A stretch of 64,000 bases of DNA from RGIG2134 sp964461115. Lineage in GTDB: Bacteria > Cyanobacteriota > Vampirovibrionia > Gastranaerophilales > Gastranaerophilaceae. Position numbers and translations under genes: made by a program. This document shows positions 34,696-43,855 of the stretch, one piece after another (the stretch's first letter is position 1; each line of letters opens with the position of its first letter). The notes below the pieces were generated by a model that had not been told where the DNA came from, did not search any database, and saw only the letters and a list, made by a program, of their open reading frames with translations. The DNA lies in contig CAYWSX010000008.1 in assembly GCA_964461115.1 (NCBI GenBank), forward strand, positions 32,186 to 96,185, given 5' to 3'.

Positions 34696-35481
34696 ATGCC
34701 ACAGGCATCAATGATTGAACTTTTAGAAGCCGGAGTACACTTCGGACACCAAACACAACGCTGGAACCCAAAAATGAAACCGTATATTTTCGGTGCAAGA
34801 AACGGTATTTATGTAATTGACTTGAGAAAAACAGTTGATTTACTCGACGCAGCTTGTGATGCAGTAAGAGACGCAGCAGCACGCGGAAGAAATATATTGT
34901 TCGTTGGAACAAAAAAACAAGCTACTGATGTTGTTAAAGATGAAGCAACTCGCGCAGGGTTGTACTATATCAACAGAAGATGGTTAGGCGGAATGCTTAC
35001 AAACTTTGAAACCATTCGTTCAAGAGTTAACAAACTTCGTGAACTTGAGGATTTCATTGAATCCGGTCATATCGAAAAATTACCTAAAAAAGAAGTTGCT
35101 CAACTTACAAGACAACTTCAAAAATTAAGCAAAACTTTAGGTGGTATCAAAGAGATGAGAGGTCTTCCTGATTTGATTTTCATTGTTGACCAGCAAAAAG
35201 AACTTATTGCTATTCAAGAAGCTAACAAATTAAATATTCCTGTTATCTGCTTGGCTGACACAAACGCTAATCCGGACGGAATTGAATACATTATTCCCGG
35301 TAATGATGATGCCATCCGTTCAATCAGCTTAGTTGCATCTAAACTTGCTGACGCGGCGCTTGAGGGAAAGCAGCTGAGAGAAAATAAAGCGGTTAAAGCG
35401 ACAACTAAAGTTGAAACTATAAAAGCTGAAGATGCAGGTGTAACTGCTGAAGAAGTTAAAGAAGAAACAGTTGAAGCTTAG
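34696..35481 (+). CDS. rpsB: 30S ribosomal protein S2
   Basis: 261 aa. 'MPQASMIELLEAGVHFGHQTQRWNPKMKPYIFGARNGIYVIDLRKT' and 'RWLGGMLTNFETI', 'PDLIFIVDQQKELIAIQEANKLNIPVICLADTNANPDGIEYIIPGNDDAIRSI'. Short Glu/Ala-rich C-terminal tail. AAAAAGGAG ribosome site. First gene of the classical rpsB-tsf operon. Confidence 0.97.
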   Translation: MPQASMIELLEAGVHFGHQTQRWNPKMKPYIFGARNGIYVIDLRKTVDLLDAACDAVRDAAARGRNILFVGTKKQATDVVKDEATRAGLYYINRRWLGGMLTNFETIRSRVNKLRELEDFIESGHIEKLPKKEVAQLTRQLQKLSKTLGGIKEMRGLPDLIFIVDQQKELIAIQEANKLNIPVICLADTNANPDGIEYIIPGNDDAIRSISLVASKLADAALEGKQLRENKAVKATTKVETIKAEDAGVTAEEVKEETVEA

Positions 35482-35492
35482 TTAAAATATTT

Positions 35493-35516
35493 AGGAGTGT
35501 TCTTAAGAACACTCCT
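35493..35516 (+). terminator. Palindromic hairpin in the rpsB-tsf spacer
   Basis: 24-bp perfect palindrome, arms AGGAGTGTTCTT and AAGAACACTCCT, 11 nt after rpsB. No U-run follows, so it is an attenuator, RNase site or pause rather than a full terminator; E. coli has a comparable partial terminator here. Confidence 0.6.
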
Positions 35517-35544
35517 GTTATAAAAATTTAAAAAGGAGAAAACA

Positions 35545-36405
35545 ATGACATTTAGCGCTGCTCAAGTTAAAGAACTAAGAGAAAAAACCGGCGCCGGCAT
35601 GATGGATGCTAAAAAAGCATTGGTTGAAAATGACGGCGATATGGACAAAGCTATGGAATACCTTAGACAAAAAGGTATTGCGTCTGCTGATAAAAAAATG
35701 GACAGAATTGCTGCTGAAGGTGTTATCGCTTCTTATGTTGCGAGCGGTGTAGGCGCAATGGTTGAAATCAACTGTGAAACAGACTTTGTTGCTAAAAACG
35801 AAGAATTTAAAGCTCTTGCTAATGCAATTGCTAAAGTTGCAGCTGAACAAAACCCTTCATCTCTTGAAGAGTTGAATGCGGCAAAAACCGAGTGCGGCTC
35901 TACTGTTGAAGATGTAATCAAAGAAAAAATCTCAACAATCGGTGAAAAAATAACATTAAGACGCTTCGTTCGCTACGAAGGTGCTATTGGAACCTATATT
36001 CACAATTCAAAAATCGGTGTATTATTGAACGCTACGGCGGATGATGAAACCGTTTTGAAAGATATCTGCTTACACATTGCATCATCTGCGCCTGAGTTTG
36101 TTTCAAGAAACGAAATTCCTGCGGAAGTAATTGCCGAGGAAACAAGGATTGAAATGGGCAAAGAAGATATCCAAAACAAACCTGAACAAATCAGAGAAAA
36201 AATTGTTGAAGGTCGTGTTAACAAACTTATGTCTCAAAGATGTCTTTTGGAGCAGCCGTTTGTTAAAAACCCTGACCAAACTATTGAGCAATTGGTTTCC
36301 GGAAAAATGGAAATTAAATCTTTCACAAGATTTATGCTTGGTGAAGGTCTTGAAAAAAGACAAGATAACTTTGTTGAAGAAGTTATGGGTCAAATCAAAG
36401 GCTAG
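35545..36405 (+). CDS. tsf: Elongation factor Ts
   Basis: 286 aa. GDP/GTP exchange factor for EF-Tu (tuf at 59870). N-terminal UBA-like 'VKELREKTGAGMMDAKKALVENDGDMDKAMEYLRQKGI', core 'NCETDFVAKNEEF', dimer domain and C-terminal module 'RCLLEQPFVKNPDQTIEQLV'. AAAAAGGAG ribosome site. Confidence 0.97.
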   Translation: MTFSAAQVKELREKTGAGMMDAKKALVENDGDMDKAMEYLRQKGIASADKKMDRIAAEGVIASYVASGVGAMVEINCETDFVAKNEEFKALANAIAKVAAEQNPSSLEELNAAKTECGSTVEDVIKEKISTIGEKITLRRFVRYEGAIGTYIHNSKIGVLLNATADDETVLKDICLHIASSAPEFVSRNEIPAEVIAEETRIEMGKEDIQNKPEQIREKIVEGRVNKLMSQRCLLEQPFVKNPDQTIEQLVSGKMEIKSFTRFMLGEGLEKRQDNFVEEVMGQIKG

Positions 36406-36420
36406 AAAACCTATTAAAGA

Positions 36421-36455
36421 AAAAAGACCTTGGGATTTCCCGAGGTCTTTTTTTA
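36421..36455 (+). terminator. tsf terminator
   Basis: AAAAAGACCTTGGG/CCCGAGGTCTTTTTTT, 16 nt after the tsf stop. Confidence 0.9.
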
Positions 36456-36501
36456 TATTATCATTCTGGGGCTTTAGCCTAAGAATCCAATGTTCCTTAA
36501 C

Positions 36502-37371
36502 TTAGCTTTCACCGTCTTCTGCTACCTTGGTTTTTATCATGTGCCCCACAAGAGCACCGGCAACGAGACCTATGGCGCCAAGAATATATAGTTTAGAAGC
36601 ATTTACTTTGTCTGCGATTTTCATTATGGTATCTCTGTTTGGACTCAACCCCTCTTCAAACTCTTCCGCCGCTTTCTTTTTGATTATATCCATAATGTCT
36701 GCGACCTGAATCATCATAGATTTTTCGCCGTTTGCTTCGACCTCTTTTGCGGTTTGTGCGACAGAAACAGCTAGTTTTGCCTTTTGAGTCGCCGCTTTTT
36801 CGCCTGCGCCTTCAAAATATTTTGCATCATTTTCTAAGAGTTTTACGGTATAGTCTTGAGGTTGTAATTTAATTTTACCGTCTTTTAATTCCGTCTCTAT
36901 TGTGGCTTTTCTTTCTTTCATAAATGTGTCATAATCACGACTTTCGCTATCTGGTCGTTTATTCCAGTCGTTTTGTGCCCAGACATCAGCAGTGCCGCCG
37001 TAACGCGAACCTTCAGAGGTATTGTTTTTAATTAAATCAACTAGCGATACCTCCTTTGCTTCTTTGTCAATACCCAAAGAAGTCAGGAGTTCTTCTGTTC
37101 TGCCCTTGGTCTTCGCAAAGAGGTCTTTCACTGCTTCTATCGCCGGCTTGTCGTCATCTGCGGCGCTTTTGGTAAGCTGTTCATACGCTTTAGTAAAAGT
37201 GTCATTATTTATTTCTTTTAATTCGATTGCAGGCATGTATTTTCCTGCGCCTAATCCTGCTGCAGCACCCACCACGCCGCCAAGGACGGGATGACCTTCT
37301 TTGTCTGTGTCATTCTTGCCAAAGCTGACTCGTGGATTATTATTTATAACGTGGATTGCAGAAACCGTCAT
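36502..37371 (-). CDS. Unknown protein with N-terminal SFGK motif and glycine-rich helices
   Basis: 289 aa. Begins MTVSAIHVINNNPRVSFGKNDTDK; a Gly/Ala-rich segment 'GGVVGAAAGLGAGKYM' (~30-45) and a C-terminal membrane helix 'LYILGAIGLVAGALVGHMI' (~262-280) bracket a long charged helical middle (Lys/Glu/Ala). A glycine-zipper-like arrangement, no signal peptide by the usual rule. AGGAGG 5 nt upstream of the ATG. No family recognised; similar N-terminal 'F[GK]' openings are often seen in uncharacterised proteins of this bacterial group, which is recollection, not a search. Confidence 0.6.
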   Translation of the reverse strand: MTVSAIHVINNNPRVSFGKNDTDKEGHPVLGGVVGAAAGLGAGKYMPAIELKEINNDTFTKAYEQLTKSAADDDKPAIEAVKDLFAKTKGRTEELLTSLGIDKEAKEVSLVDLIKNNTSEGSRYGGTADVWAQNDWNKRPDSESRDYDTFMKERKATIETELKDGKIKLQPQDYTVKLLENDAKYFEGAGEKAATQKAKLAVSVAQTAKEVEANGEKSMMIQVADIMDIIKKKAAEEFEEGLSPNRDTIMKIADKVNASKLYILGAIGLVAGALVGHMIKTKVAEDGES

Positions 37372-37501
37372 GAAACCTCCTAATTTCTCTTCAATTGTTC
37401 ATTAATTATAACTAATGTTATAAAACTTGTAAATTATACTTTTGATAGCAAAACATGTCAACTTCATAAATATTTACAAAGTTTTTTATGGCTTAAACAC
37501 A

Positions 37502-38875
37502 CTATCTGCCGCAAATAGTTCTTGCTGCGTGAACTCCTGATGCGGAAGCCTGTATTAACCCCCTTGTTACACCTGCGCCATCCCCGATTGCGAAAAGATT
37601 TTTTACTCCTTCAGTCTCAAGTTCATTTGTTAATTTAACCCTTGCAGAATAGAACTTAACTTCAATACCATACAATAATGTGTATCTTGACGCTGTTCCC
37701 GGAGCAATTTTGTCTAATGCATATAACATTTCGATTATGCTTAACATTTGGCGGTATGGAATAACTAAACTCAAATCCCCCGGTGTTGCACAGGTTAACG
37801 TCGGCTGCAAAATACTTGATTGAATTCTGTCTGGTGTAGAACGTCTTCCTTCGAGCAAGTCGCCGAAACGCTGCACTAAAACCCCTCCCGCAAGCATATT
37901 TGCAAGGCTTGCAACGTGCTGCCCATATGCAATAGGTTCTTTAAACGGTTCGGTAAACTTTTTACTCACGAGAAGCGCGAAGTTTGTATTATTCGTTGTC
38001 TTTTTTGCATAACTGTGACCGTTTACAGTTGAAATTCCATTGTAATTTTCCTGTACAACTTCGCCGTTCGGGTTCATGCAGAAAGTCCTGACTTCATCTC
38101 CGAAAGTCGGTGAATAATAAACTAATTTTGATTCGTACAATTTTGAAGTGAGAGGCTCAAAAACAGGAGCAGGTAATTCGACGCGAACCCCTACGTCTAC
38201 TGCGTTGTTGACCATGCCTATTTTATTTTTGTCAAATTCTTTTGTCAGCCAATCCGCACCTTCTCTTCCCGGTGCGATTATCGTGTATTCTGCTGTGATT
38301 GTTTCTCCGTTATCGAGAACAACACCTTTTACTTGCTCGCATTCGACAATTAAGCTTTTTGCTGAGACATTATTCAAAATTGTGATTTTTTCATTTAAAA
38401 AATCTTGCATATTTTTCAAAACATCAAGACTTCTTTCGGTGCCCAAATGACGAACCGGAGAATGCACGAGTTTTAATTCGGCCATAGCTGCTTGGCGTTC
38501 GATTTCTCTAAACACCTTCATATCTGTTCCGAAAACTTCATCGGTTGCGCCAAAATCCAGATAAAGACTATCGGAATATCCGATTAGGCTCTCAACTTTT
38601 TCTCTCGGCATATAGTCTGTTAGGTGACCGCCGACGTCAGGTGTTAGTGTGAGTTTTCCGTCTGAAAACGCACCCGCTCCGCCCCAGCCGCATAGCAAAC
38701 CACATTTTTTACACGTAGGGCACTTTGCGTAACCTTCTCTTAAGAGGCATTTCCTTTTTTCAATTTTTTGTCCTTTTTCTACAAGAACAATCTTCCAGTC
38801 GGGTTTTAATTTGGTAATCTCTAAAGCCGCAAATATCCCCGCAGGACCAGCCCCAATAATGGCAACATTGTACAT
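37502..38875 (-). CDS. FAD-dependent dehydrogenase (COG2509-like)
   Basis: 457 aa. Rossmann GxGxxG 'VAIIGAGPAGIFAALEI' at the N-terminus, Cys-rich 'KRKCLLREGYAKCPTCKKCGLLCGWGGAGAFSDGKL', 'IIAPGREGADWL', and C-terminal FAD site 'VKNLFAIGDGAGVTRGLIQASASGVHAAR'. Matches the uncharacterised COG2509 flavoprotein family; reaction unknown. The CPTCKKC motif may bind a metal or a redox disulphide. Confidence 0.82.
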   Translation of the reverse strand: MYNVAIIGAGPAGIFAALEITKLKPDWKIVLVEKGQKIEKRKCLLREGYAKCPTCKKCGLLCGWGGAGAFSDGKLTLTPDVGGHLTDYMPREKVESLIGYSDSLYLDFGATDEVFGTDMKVFREIERQAAMAELKLVHSPVRHLGTERSLDVLKNMQDFLNEKITILNNVSAKSLIVECEQVKGVVLDNGETITAEYTIIAPGREGADWLTKEFDKNKIGMVNNAVDVGVRVELPAPVFEPLTSKLYESKLVYYSPTFGDEVRTFCMNPNGEVVQENYNGISTVNGHSYAKKTTNNTNFALLVSKKFTEPFKEPIAYGQHVASLANMLAGGVLVQRFGDLLEGRRSTPDRIQSSILQPTLTCATPGDLSLVIPYRQMLSIIEMLYALDKIAPGTASRYTLLYGIEVKFYSARVKLTNELETEGVKNLFAIGDGAGVTRGLIQASASGVHAARTICGR

Positions 38876-38998
38876 AAAAATCTCTTCCTCTTAAGTGGTT
38901 TTACCTATATATTTTACAGGTAAAAATGAATAAGTACAAGCTTTTACTTTGTTCTTTATGGTATAATTTTCTCAAAATAGTACTCGGGAGTTGAGAAA

Positions 38999-40438
38999 AT
39001 GAGTTTAAGAGATAAATATGAAGTTGTTATTGGTTTAGAGGTGCACGCTCAGCTAAAAACTAAGTCAAAAATATTTGCACCGGATGGCACGGAGTTCGGT
39101 AAAGAACAAAATACACAAATAAGTCCTATTACGCTTGGTATGCCGGGGGTACTGCCTGTTTTAAATAAAGAAACAGTAAATATGGGTATTTTGTTGGGTT
39201 TGGCTTTAAATTGTGAAATTCCGGAGCGTTGTAAATTCGACAGAAAACAATATTTTTATGCTGATCTTCCGAAGGGTTATCAAATTTCGCAATTCGATGA
39301 ACCTGTTTGCGGAAAAGGCTATATCGACGTCAACGGTAAAAGAATCGGTATAACAAGAGCTCACCTTGAAGAAGATGCGGGAAAACTTGTTCACGCAGGT
39401 GCGGACGGGCTTGCAGGCTCAAATTATTCTTTGGTCGATCTTAACAGAGCAGGCACTCCGCTTCTGGAAATCGTATCGGAACCTGATATGAGAAATTCTG
39501 AGGAAGCTAAAAATTACATGGAAGAATTGAGAAATATTGTTCGCTATCTTGGAGTATGTGACGGCAACCTTGAGGAAGGTTCAATGAGATGTGACGCAAA
39601 TATCTCCATTATGCCAAAAGGTTCGACAGAATTCGGTACTCGTGCAGAAATCAAAAACGTAAACTCTTTCAGAGCCCTGCAAAGAGCTATTGAATATGAA
39701 ATTGACCGCCAGATTGAGCTTGTTGAGGCAGGCGAAAAGGTGGTTCAAGAAACCCGTCTTTGGGATGATAATCAAGGCGTAACAAAGTCTATGCGCGGAA
39801 AAGAAGACGCACATGATTACAGATACTTCCCTGAGCCGGATTTAATGCCTCTTGAAATTTCACGTGAATGGGTTGAAAAAATTCGGAAAACTATGCCGGA
39901 ACTTCCTGCGCAAAAGAGGATTAAATACCAAGAAGCAGGTCTAAGCGAATATGACGCAAATGTTATTGTAGACCAGATTGAAACAGCGCTTTTCTACGAT
40001 AAAATGTTAGAACTCGGTGTTAATGCAAGAATCGCGTCAAATTTCCTCATGGGGGAGATTACCGCGTACTTAAAAGAAGAAAAACTTACAATTGACCAAA
40101 CAAAAATCACACCTGAAAGTCTTACAAAATTAATTCAATTGATTGAAAAAGGAACTATTTCAAACAATATTGCCAAAAAAATTGTTATGACATTGGTCAA
40201 AGAAGGTGGAGACCCTCAGGAAATAGTTGAAAAAGAAGGTTTGGGTGTAATTTCTGATGAAGGTGCGTTAAAAGATGTTTGTCAGAAAATTGTAGATGCA
40301 AATCCTAATCAGGTTGCGGCATACAAGGGCGGAAAAGAACAATTGTTCGGTTTCTTCGTCGGTCAGGTGATGAAGGAAACAAAAGGTCGAGCTAATCCTC
40401 AATCGGTGAACGAACTTTTAAAAGAACTGCTTGGATAA
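38999..40438 (+). CDS. gatB: Aspartyl/glutamyl-tRNA(Asn/Gln) amidotransferase subunit B
   Basis: 479 aa. Tail-recognising kinase subunit of GatCAB, which amidates misacylated Asp-tRNA-Asn and Glu-tRNA-Gln. 'YEVVIGLEVHAQLKTKSKIF', 'PGVLPVLN', 'FDRKQYFYADLPKGYQISQ', 'NRAGTPLLEIVSEPD', 'GSMRCDANISI', YqeY-like C-terminal domain. gatA and gatC are not in this window. CGGGAG ribosome site; followed by a bidirectional terminator. Confidence 0.97.
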   Translation: MSLRDKYEVVIGLEVHAQLKTKSKIFAPDGTEFGKEQNTQISPITLGMPGVLPVLNKETVNMGILLGLALNCEIPERCKFDRKQYFYADLPKGYQISQFDEPVCGKGYIDVNGKRIGITRAHLEEDAGKLVHAGADGLAGSNYSLVDLNRAGTPLLEIVSEPDMRNSEEAKNYMEELRNIVRYLGVCDGNLEEGSMRCDANISIMPKGSTEFGTRAEIKNVNSFRALQRAIEYEIDRQIELVEAGEKVVQETRLWDDNQGVTKSMRGKEDAHDYRYFPEPDLMPLEISREWVEKIRKTMPELPAQKRIKYQEAGLSEYDANVIVDQIETALFYDKMLELGVNARIASNFLMGEITAYLKEEKLTIDQTKITPESLTKLIQLIEKGTISNNIAKKIVMTLVKEGGDPQEIVEKEGLGVISDEGALKDVCQKIVDANPNQVAAYKGGKEQLFGFFVGQVMKETKGRANPQSVNELLKELLG

Positions 40439-40445
40439 TCAAATA

Positions 40446-40480
40446 ATATTAAAAGAGACCTTTAAGGTCTCTTTTAATAT
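40446..40480. terminator. Bidirectional terminator after gatB
   Basis: Near-perfect 35-nt palindrome, arms ATATTAAAAGAGACCTT and AAGGTCTCTTTTAATAT, 7 nt after gatB. Confidence 0.85.
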
Positions 40481-40562
40481 AAAATGTTCAATTTTATATT
40501 CATGAGTTTTATAGAACAATGTGTCTGTTAATTTTTTATGGGTTTATTACTAAACTTAAAGT

Positions 40563-40772
40563 ATGACAAAAAGTTCTATTTCAAAAATTTGTGAGAATAT
40601 AAAATCTTACCGAAAACGCTCAAAAATTTCTCAAGAGCAATTAAGCGAAATGGTTGGTGTAACGCCTGATTATATCTCCTTAATTGAAAGAGGTAAAAGA
40701 ACTCCCAGCATAAAAATTCTTTGTTATATTGCAGAAGTTTTTAATTTAGAACCTTATGTTTTGTTGAAGTAA
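40563..40772 (+). CDS. XRE-family helix-turn-helix regulator (69 aa)
   Basis: 69 aa single HTH_3 domain: 'ICENIKSYRKRSKISQEQLSEMVGVTPDYISLIERGKRTPSIKILCYIAEVF'. DNA-binding helix-turn-helix 'SQEQLSEMVGVTPDYISLIERG'. No effector domain, as in small autonomous repressors. Ends where the broken minus-strand prepilin begins its 3' end. Confidence 0.85.
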   Translation: MTKSSISKICENIKSYRKRSKISQEQLSEMVGVTPDYISLIERGKRTPSIKILCYIAEVFNLEPYVLLK

Positions 40773-41599
40773 CTAAGGACATTTATCTTTTTGCCAGCTT
40801 AGTTTGCTGGGCGAACATCTTGTATATTCAAAATTTCCTTTATAAAGTGCCCAAGCAGTGCAGCCCCAGCCGTCATAAGCATATCCTCCGTATTGCGTTC
40901 CTCCTGAATCAGTGCACATATTAAACCACATGTCTTTTGAGAAATCTACAGGAACTATTCCCGTCGCTAATACATAAAATATAAAATAGTCTTTGCCCAT
41001 GACATTAGGTCCTTTTGCACCGTTAACGTCGATTTTTATTTGACCGCACATGTTAGGGATATCGCGACCCCAATTGTTTATATTTCATTTCATAGAATTT
41101 GTGGCAACACCTATTGTTGCTCCATTTTCCAATATTGCACCATCGTTTGCATATTCATTTCTTCCGCTGTCCTTACCTGCAATACTTTTATAGTTTGATT
41201 TTGGAAAACAACCTCCGGTTCCAAGACAATATTTTCTCACTTTTAAATATTTAGTGAATTGTCTTATCATAAATTCACTTGCTTCGGGGCTCCAGTCTGC
41301 ATTTTTTTCCATGCCCCATTCTGAAGGTAACCCATCTTCCTTAATTGTTATTGAATAAGAGTTGGCCAGAAGAGAATAAGTTTCTTTCAGTTGCGTAGTA
41401 AGTACTTTTTCCTCGTGTTTTGCATACAGCGTCGGAATAGTCATTGCCGCAACAACGCCGATAATAACCAAAGTAATCAAAACTTCCGCAAGAGTAAATG
41501 CAATAAGGCTAAAACCCTTGTTATTGTTCATTATCTGCGGGGGGGGGCGCTTGCTGTAAGGCTAATTAGCTGATTTTTTAATAATTTATATATTTTCAT
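40773..41599 (-). pseudogene. Prepilin-like gene with poly-C leader and in-frame TGA
   Basis: Leader ORF starts at ATG 41599 (AGGAT upstream). A C9 run (41539-41547 as G on the plus strand) puts it out of frame with the prepilin; C10 would fuse them. At C9 the leader ends in TAATG (41533-41529), overlapping the ATG of MNNNKGFSLIAFTLAEVLITLVIIG, so coupled translation from 41531 is possible. That frame meets TGA at 41087-41085 after 148 codons. Past it the same frame continues without a shift through 'NINNWGRDIPN' and 'IKIDVNGAKGPNVMGKDYFIF', the shared prepilin motif, to 40773. A TGG to TGA change is the simplest cause. Confidence 0.75.
41539..41547 (-). repeat. Homopolymer G9/C9 tract before a prepilin start
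   Basis: Nine C on the coding (minus) strand, 8-16 nt upstream of ATG 41531; see the adjoining prepilin. Confidence 0.85.
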
Positions 41600-41673
41600 T
41601 TTTTATCCTACAAACTTGCATTTAAATTAATTATAATCGCTTTAGGCAAAAAAGAAAAGACTTTGAAGTAAAA

Positions 41674-42759
41674 TTATGCTTTGATTTCAGCCAATTTTTC
41701 GAGTTTTAACTTTTGATCGTGTTCCATCAAAAGCTTAATTAAATCATCAAGTTCGCCTTCCACAACAGTCCAAACATTTAGGTTTTGCCCGATTCGGTGG
41801 TCTGTCAGCCTGCCTTGAGGGAAGTTGTAAGTTCTGATACGCTCGGAGCGGTCGCCTGTACCTACCTGCGAACGTCTCAAATCCGTTATTTCCTGCATTT
41901 GCTTTTGAACTTCAAGGTCGTATAATTTAGCTTTTAAAATCTGCAATGCACGTTCTTTGTTTTGAAGCTGTGAACGTTCTTCCGTACAGAAAACCATTAA
42001 ACCTGTCGGTTTGTGAACAACGCGGACGGCTGTTTCAACTTTGTTAACGTTTTGTCCGCCTGCACCGCCTGAACGGCAAGTTGAAATATCTAAATCAACG
42101 GGATTTATATCAATTTCAACATCATCAACTTCCGGCATAACAGCAACAGTAGCAGTAGATGTATGAACACGTCCTTGGCTTTCTGTCGCAGGTACGCGCT
42201 GCACGCGGTGTACACCTGATTCATATTTCAACTGAGAATAGATACTGTCACCTTTCATTGAGATAACGGCTTCAGAAACGCCCCCGGCTTCACATTCATT
42301 GATAGACAAAACTTGTGCATTCCAGCCTTTTTTGTCGGCATATCGCATATACATTCTCATAAGATCGCCGGCGAATATGTTTGCTTCGTCGCCGCCGGCC
42401 GAACCCCGGATTTCAAGCATAATATCTTTATCATCCATCGGGTCGCGAGGAAGAAGAAGCACCTTCATTTTTTCAGAATATTCTTCAATTTTTTTCTCAT
42501 TTTCTTCGATTTCAGCTTTTAAAAAGCCTTTCATTTCTTCATCTTTTTCTGAAAATAAAAGCTCTTGTGCGTCTTTAACTGCTTCATCAGCAGCTTTGAA
42601 TGCGTGATAAACTTCAACGGTCTCTTCCATAGCTTTTCTCTGCTTTGAAAGGTCACGAAAACGGTTATAATCTTGCGCTGTTGTCGGGTCAGAGAGAATC
42701 AATCCCAGTTCGTTATATTTTTCTTCGATTTGAAGTATTTTGTCTAACATGTCTTTCAT
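41674..42759 (-). CDS. prfA: Peptide chain release factor 1
   Basis: 361 aa. Recognises UAA and UAG; anticodon-like PxT tripeptide present as 'VPATES', and catalytic 'SGGAGGQNVNKVETAVRV' (GGQ). Followed 6 nt upstream by thyX on the same strand, so thyX-prfA form an operon (thyX first). AAGGA ribosome site. The UGA-reading factor PrfB is not in this window. Confidence 0.97.
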   Translation of the reverse strand: MKDMLDKILQIEEKYNELGLILSDPTTAQDYNRFRDLSKQRKAMEETVEVYHAFKAADEAVKDAQELLFSEKDEEMKGFLKAEIEENEKKIEEYSEKMKVLLLPRDPMDDKDIMLEIRGSAGGDEANIFAGDLMRMYMRYADKKGWNAQVLSINECEAGGVSEAVISMKGDSIYSQLKYESGVHRVQRVPATESQGRVHTSTATVAVMPEVDDVEIDINPVDLDISTCRSGGAGGQNVNKVETAVRVVHKPTGLMVFCTEERSQLQNKERALQILKAKLYDLEVQKQMQEITDLRRSQVGTGDRSERIRTYNFPQGRLTDHRIGQNLNVWTVVEGELDDLIKLLMEHDQKLKLEKLAEIKA

Positions 42760-42775
42760 GGCTTGTTCCTTTTAA

Positions 42776-43468
42776 CTATCTTACAGGCATTCTACCACAA
42801 GATTTATCTTCATCACAGAACCCGAGGCGCTCACATTTCGGAACAAGGTACGATTTGAGCCAAGGCTCTTGTTCTGTAAGCTTTTTGCACATCATTCTGA
42901 CAAGAATTCTTATTTCATCTTGTGCGCGGGTGCAGAGCCTGATGTTTGCAAGGTGAATCATTTCTCTGAGGTTTAAACTTGCGACCATAGAAGATGAAGT
43001 TGCATTGGGAAGAACAAAACGCGCATCTTCGGCAGGAATTCCTGCTTCGGTCATTTCATTATAAAAATCAGCGATTTTTGTCATAAAGTCGTCGTATTTT
43101 TCTTTAATTTCAGAATTTTTTTCAACAGTCGGAGGTACGAGGTAGTCAAACTGCCCCTTTTCTTTGACATAGCGCTGTGACTTTTGGGAAAAAGACATGT
43201 GTCTGTGGCGTACAAGCTGGTGCGTACATGCTCTTGATACGTTTGAGATTGCGAATGAAACCTGAATATGCTCGATTGTAGAATAATGTCCTGATGAAAT
43301 TACTCTTGAAATAAGTTTGAGCATTTTTTCTTCATCTTCTGCCTTATCGTAGATATTTATAGGCGAATCCGCACTATAACAGGTTCTGCACGCAGTATAA
43401 ATCGTACGAAGCATGTTTTCGGGTTTTGAAATCAGCTCAACTATCGGTAAATTAGTATTCTCAGACAT
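42776..43468 (-). CDS. thyX: Flavin-dependent thymidylate synthase
   Basis: 230 aa. FAD-dependent dTMP synthesis. Signature 'QLVRHRHMSFSQKSQRY' (RHRx7S) plus 'CRTCYSAD', 'VSFAISNVSRACTHQL' and 'EIRILVRMMCKKL'. Uses NADPH and methylene-THF and needs no DHFR. Located upstream of prfA, 16 nt apart. Confidence 0.95.
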   Translation of the reverse strand: MSENTNLPIVELISKPENMLRTIYTACRTCYSADSPINIYDKAEDEEKMLKLISRVISSGHYSTIEHIQVSFAISNVSRACTHQLVRHRHMSFSQKSQRYVKEKGQFDYLVPPTVEKNSEIKEKYDDFMTKIADFYNEMTEAGIPAEDARFVLPNATSSSMVASLNLREMIHLANIRLCTRAQDEIRILVRMMCKKLTEQEPWLKSYLVPKCERLGFCDEDKSCGRMPVR

Positions 43469-43551
43469 ATTCTCTCCTCCATAATAAAATTATTGCCCGA
43501 TTTTTGTAAAAAGGGCAATAATTTGTGAAATCTTCATAAAAACTTCGAAAC

Positions 43552-43755
43552 CTACTTTTTAGTTTCGTATCTTTTCTTAAATCTTTCGACTCTACCTTCA
43601 GTATCCATAATTTTTTGGCTGCCTGTGTAGAATGGGTGGCAGTTATTGCAAATTTCAACAGTAATGTTGTCTAGAACAGAACCTGTTTCAATTTCATTGC
43701 CGCATACGCATTTAACTTTAATTTTTTTATAATCCGGGTGAATTCCGTCTTTCAT
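43552..43755 (-). CDS. rpmE: 50S ribosomal protein L31
   Basis: 67 aa. 'MKDGIHPDYKKIKVKCVCGNEIETGS' and 'VEICNNCHPFYTGSQKIMDTEGRVERFKKRY'. Zinc-binding form with CxC and CxxC ligands, so it may also act as a zinc store. Monocistronic, AAAGGA ribosome site. Confidence 0.96.
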   Translation of the reverse strand: MKDGIHPDYKKIKVKCVCGNEIETGSVLDNITVEICNNCHPFYTGSQKIMDTEGRVERFKKRYETKK

Positions 43756-43855
43756 CTTTTTGTCCTTTCAGTAAAATTGCCTGTAAACCATTATAATCAT
43801 GTAAATTTTTATTATCAAGTATGTTGGGGGTGTTTTGTAAAATTCTATGAATTAA

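Noticed and set aside
34562..34912. 116-aa antisense ORF over rpsB
   Set aside because: Shadow of rpsB; no ribosome site or family.
41085..41087. TGA as recoded amino acid (selenocysteine or altered code)
   Set aside because: adhE, typA and others end in or avoid in-frame TGA normally, nupC-adjacent genes use TGA stops, and no SECIS-like hairpin follows; a point mutation is simpler.
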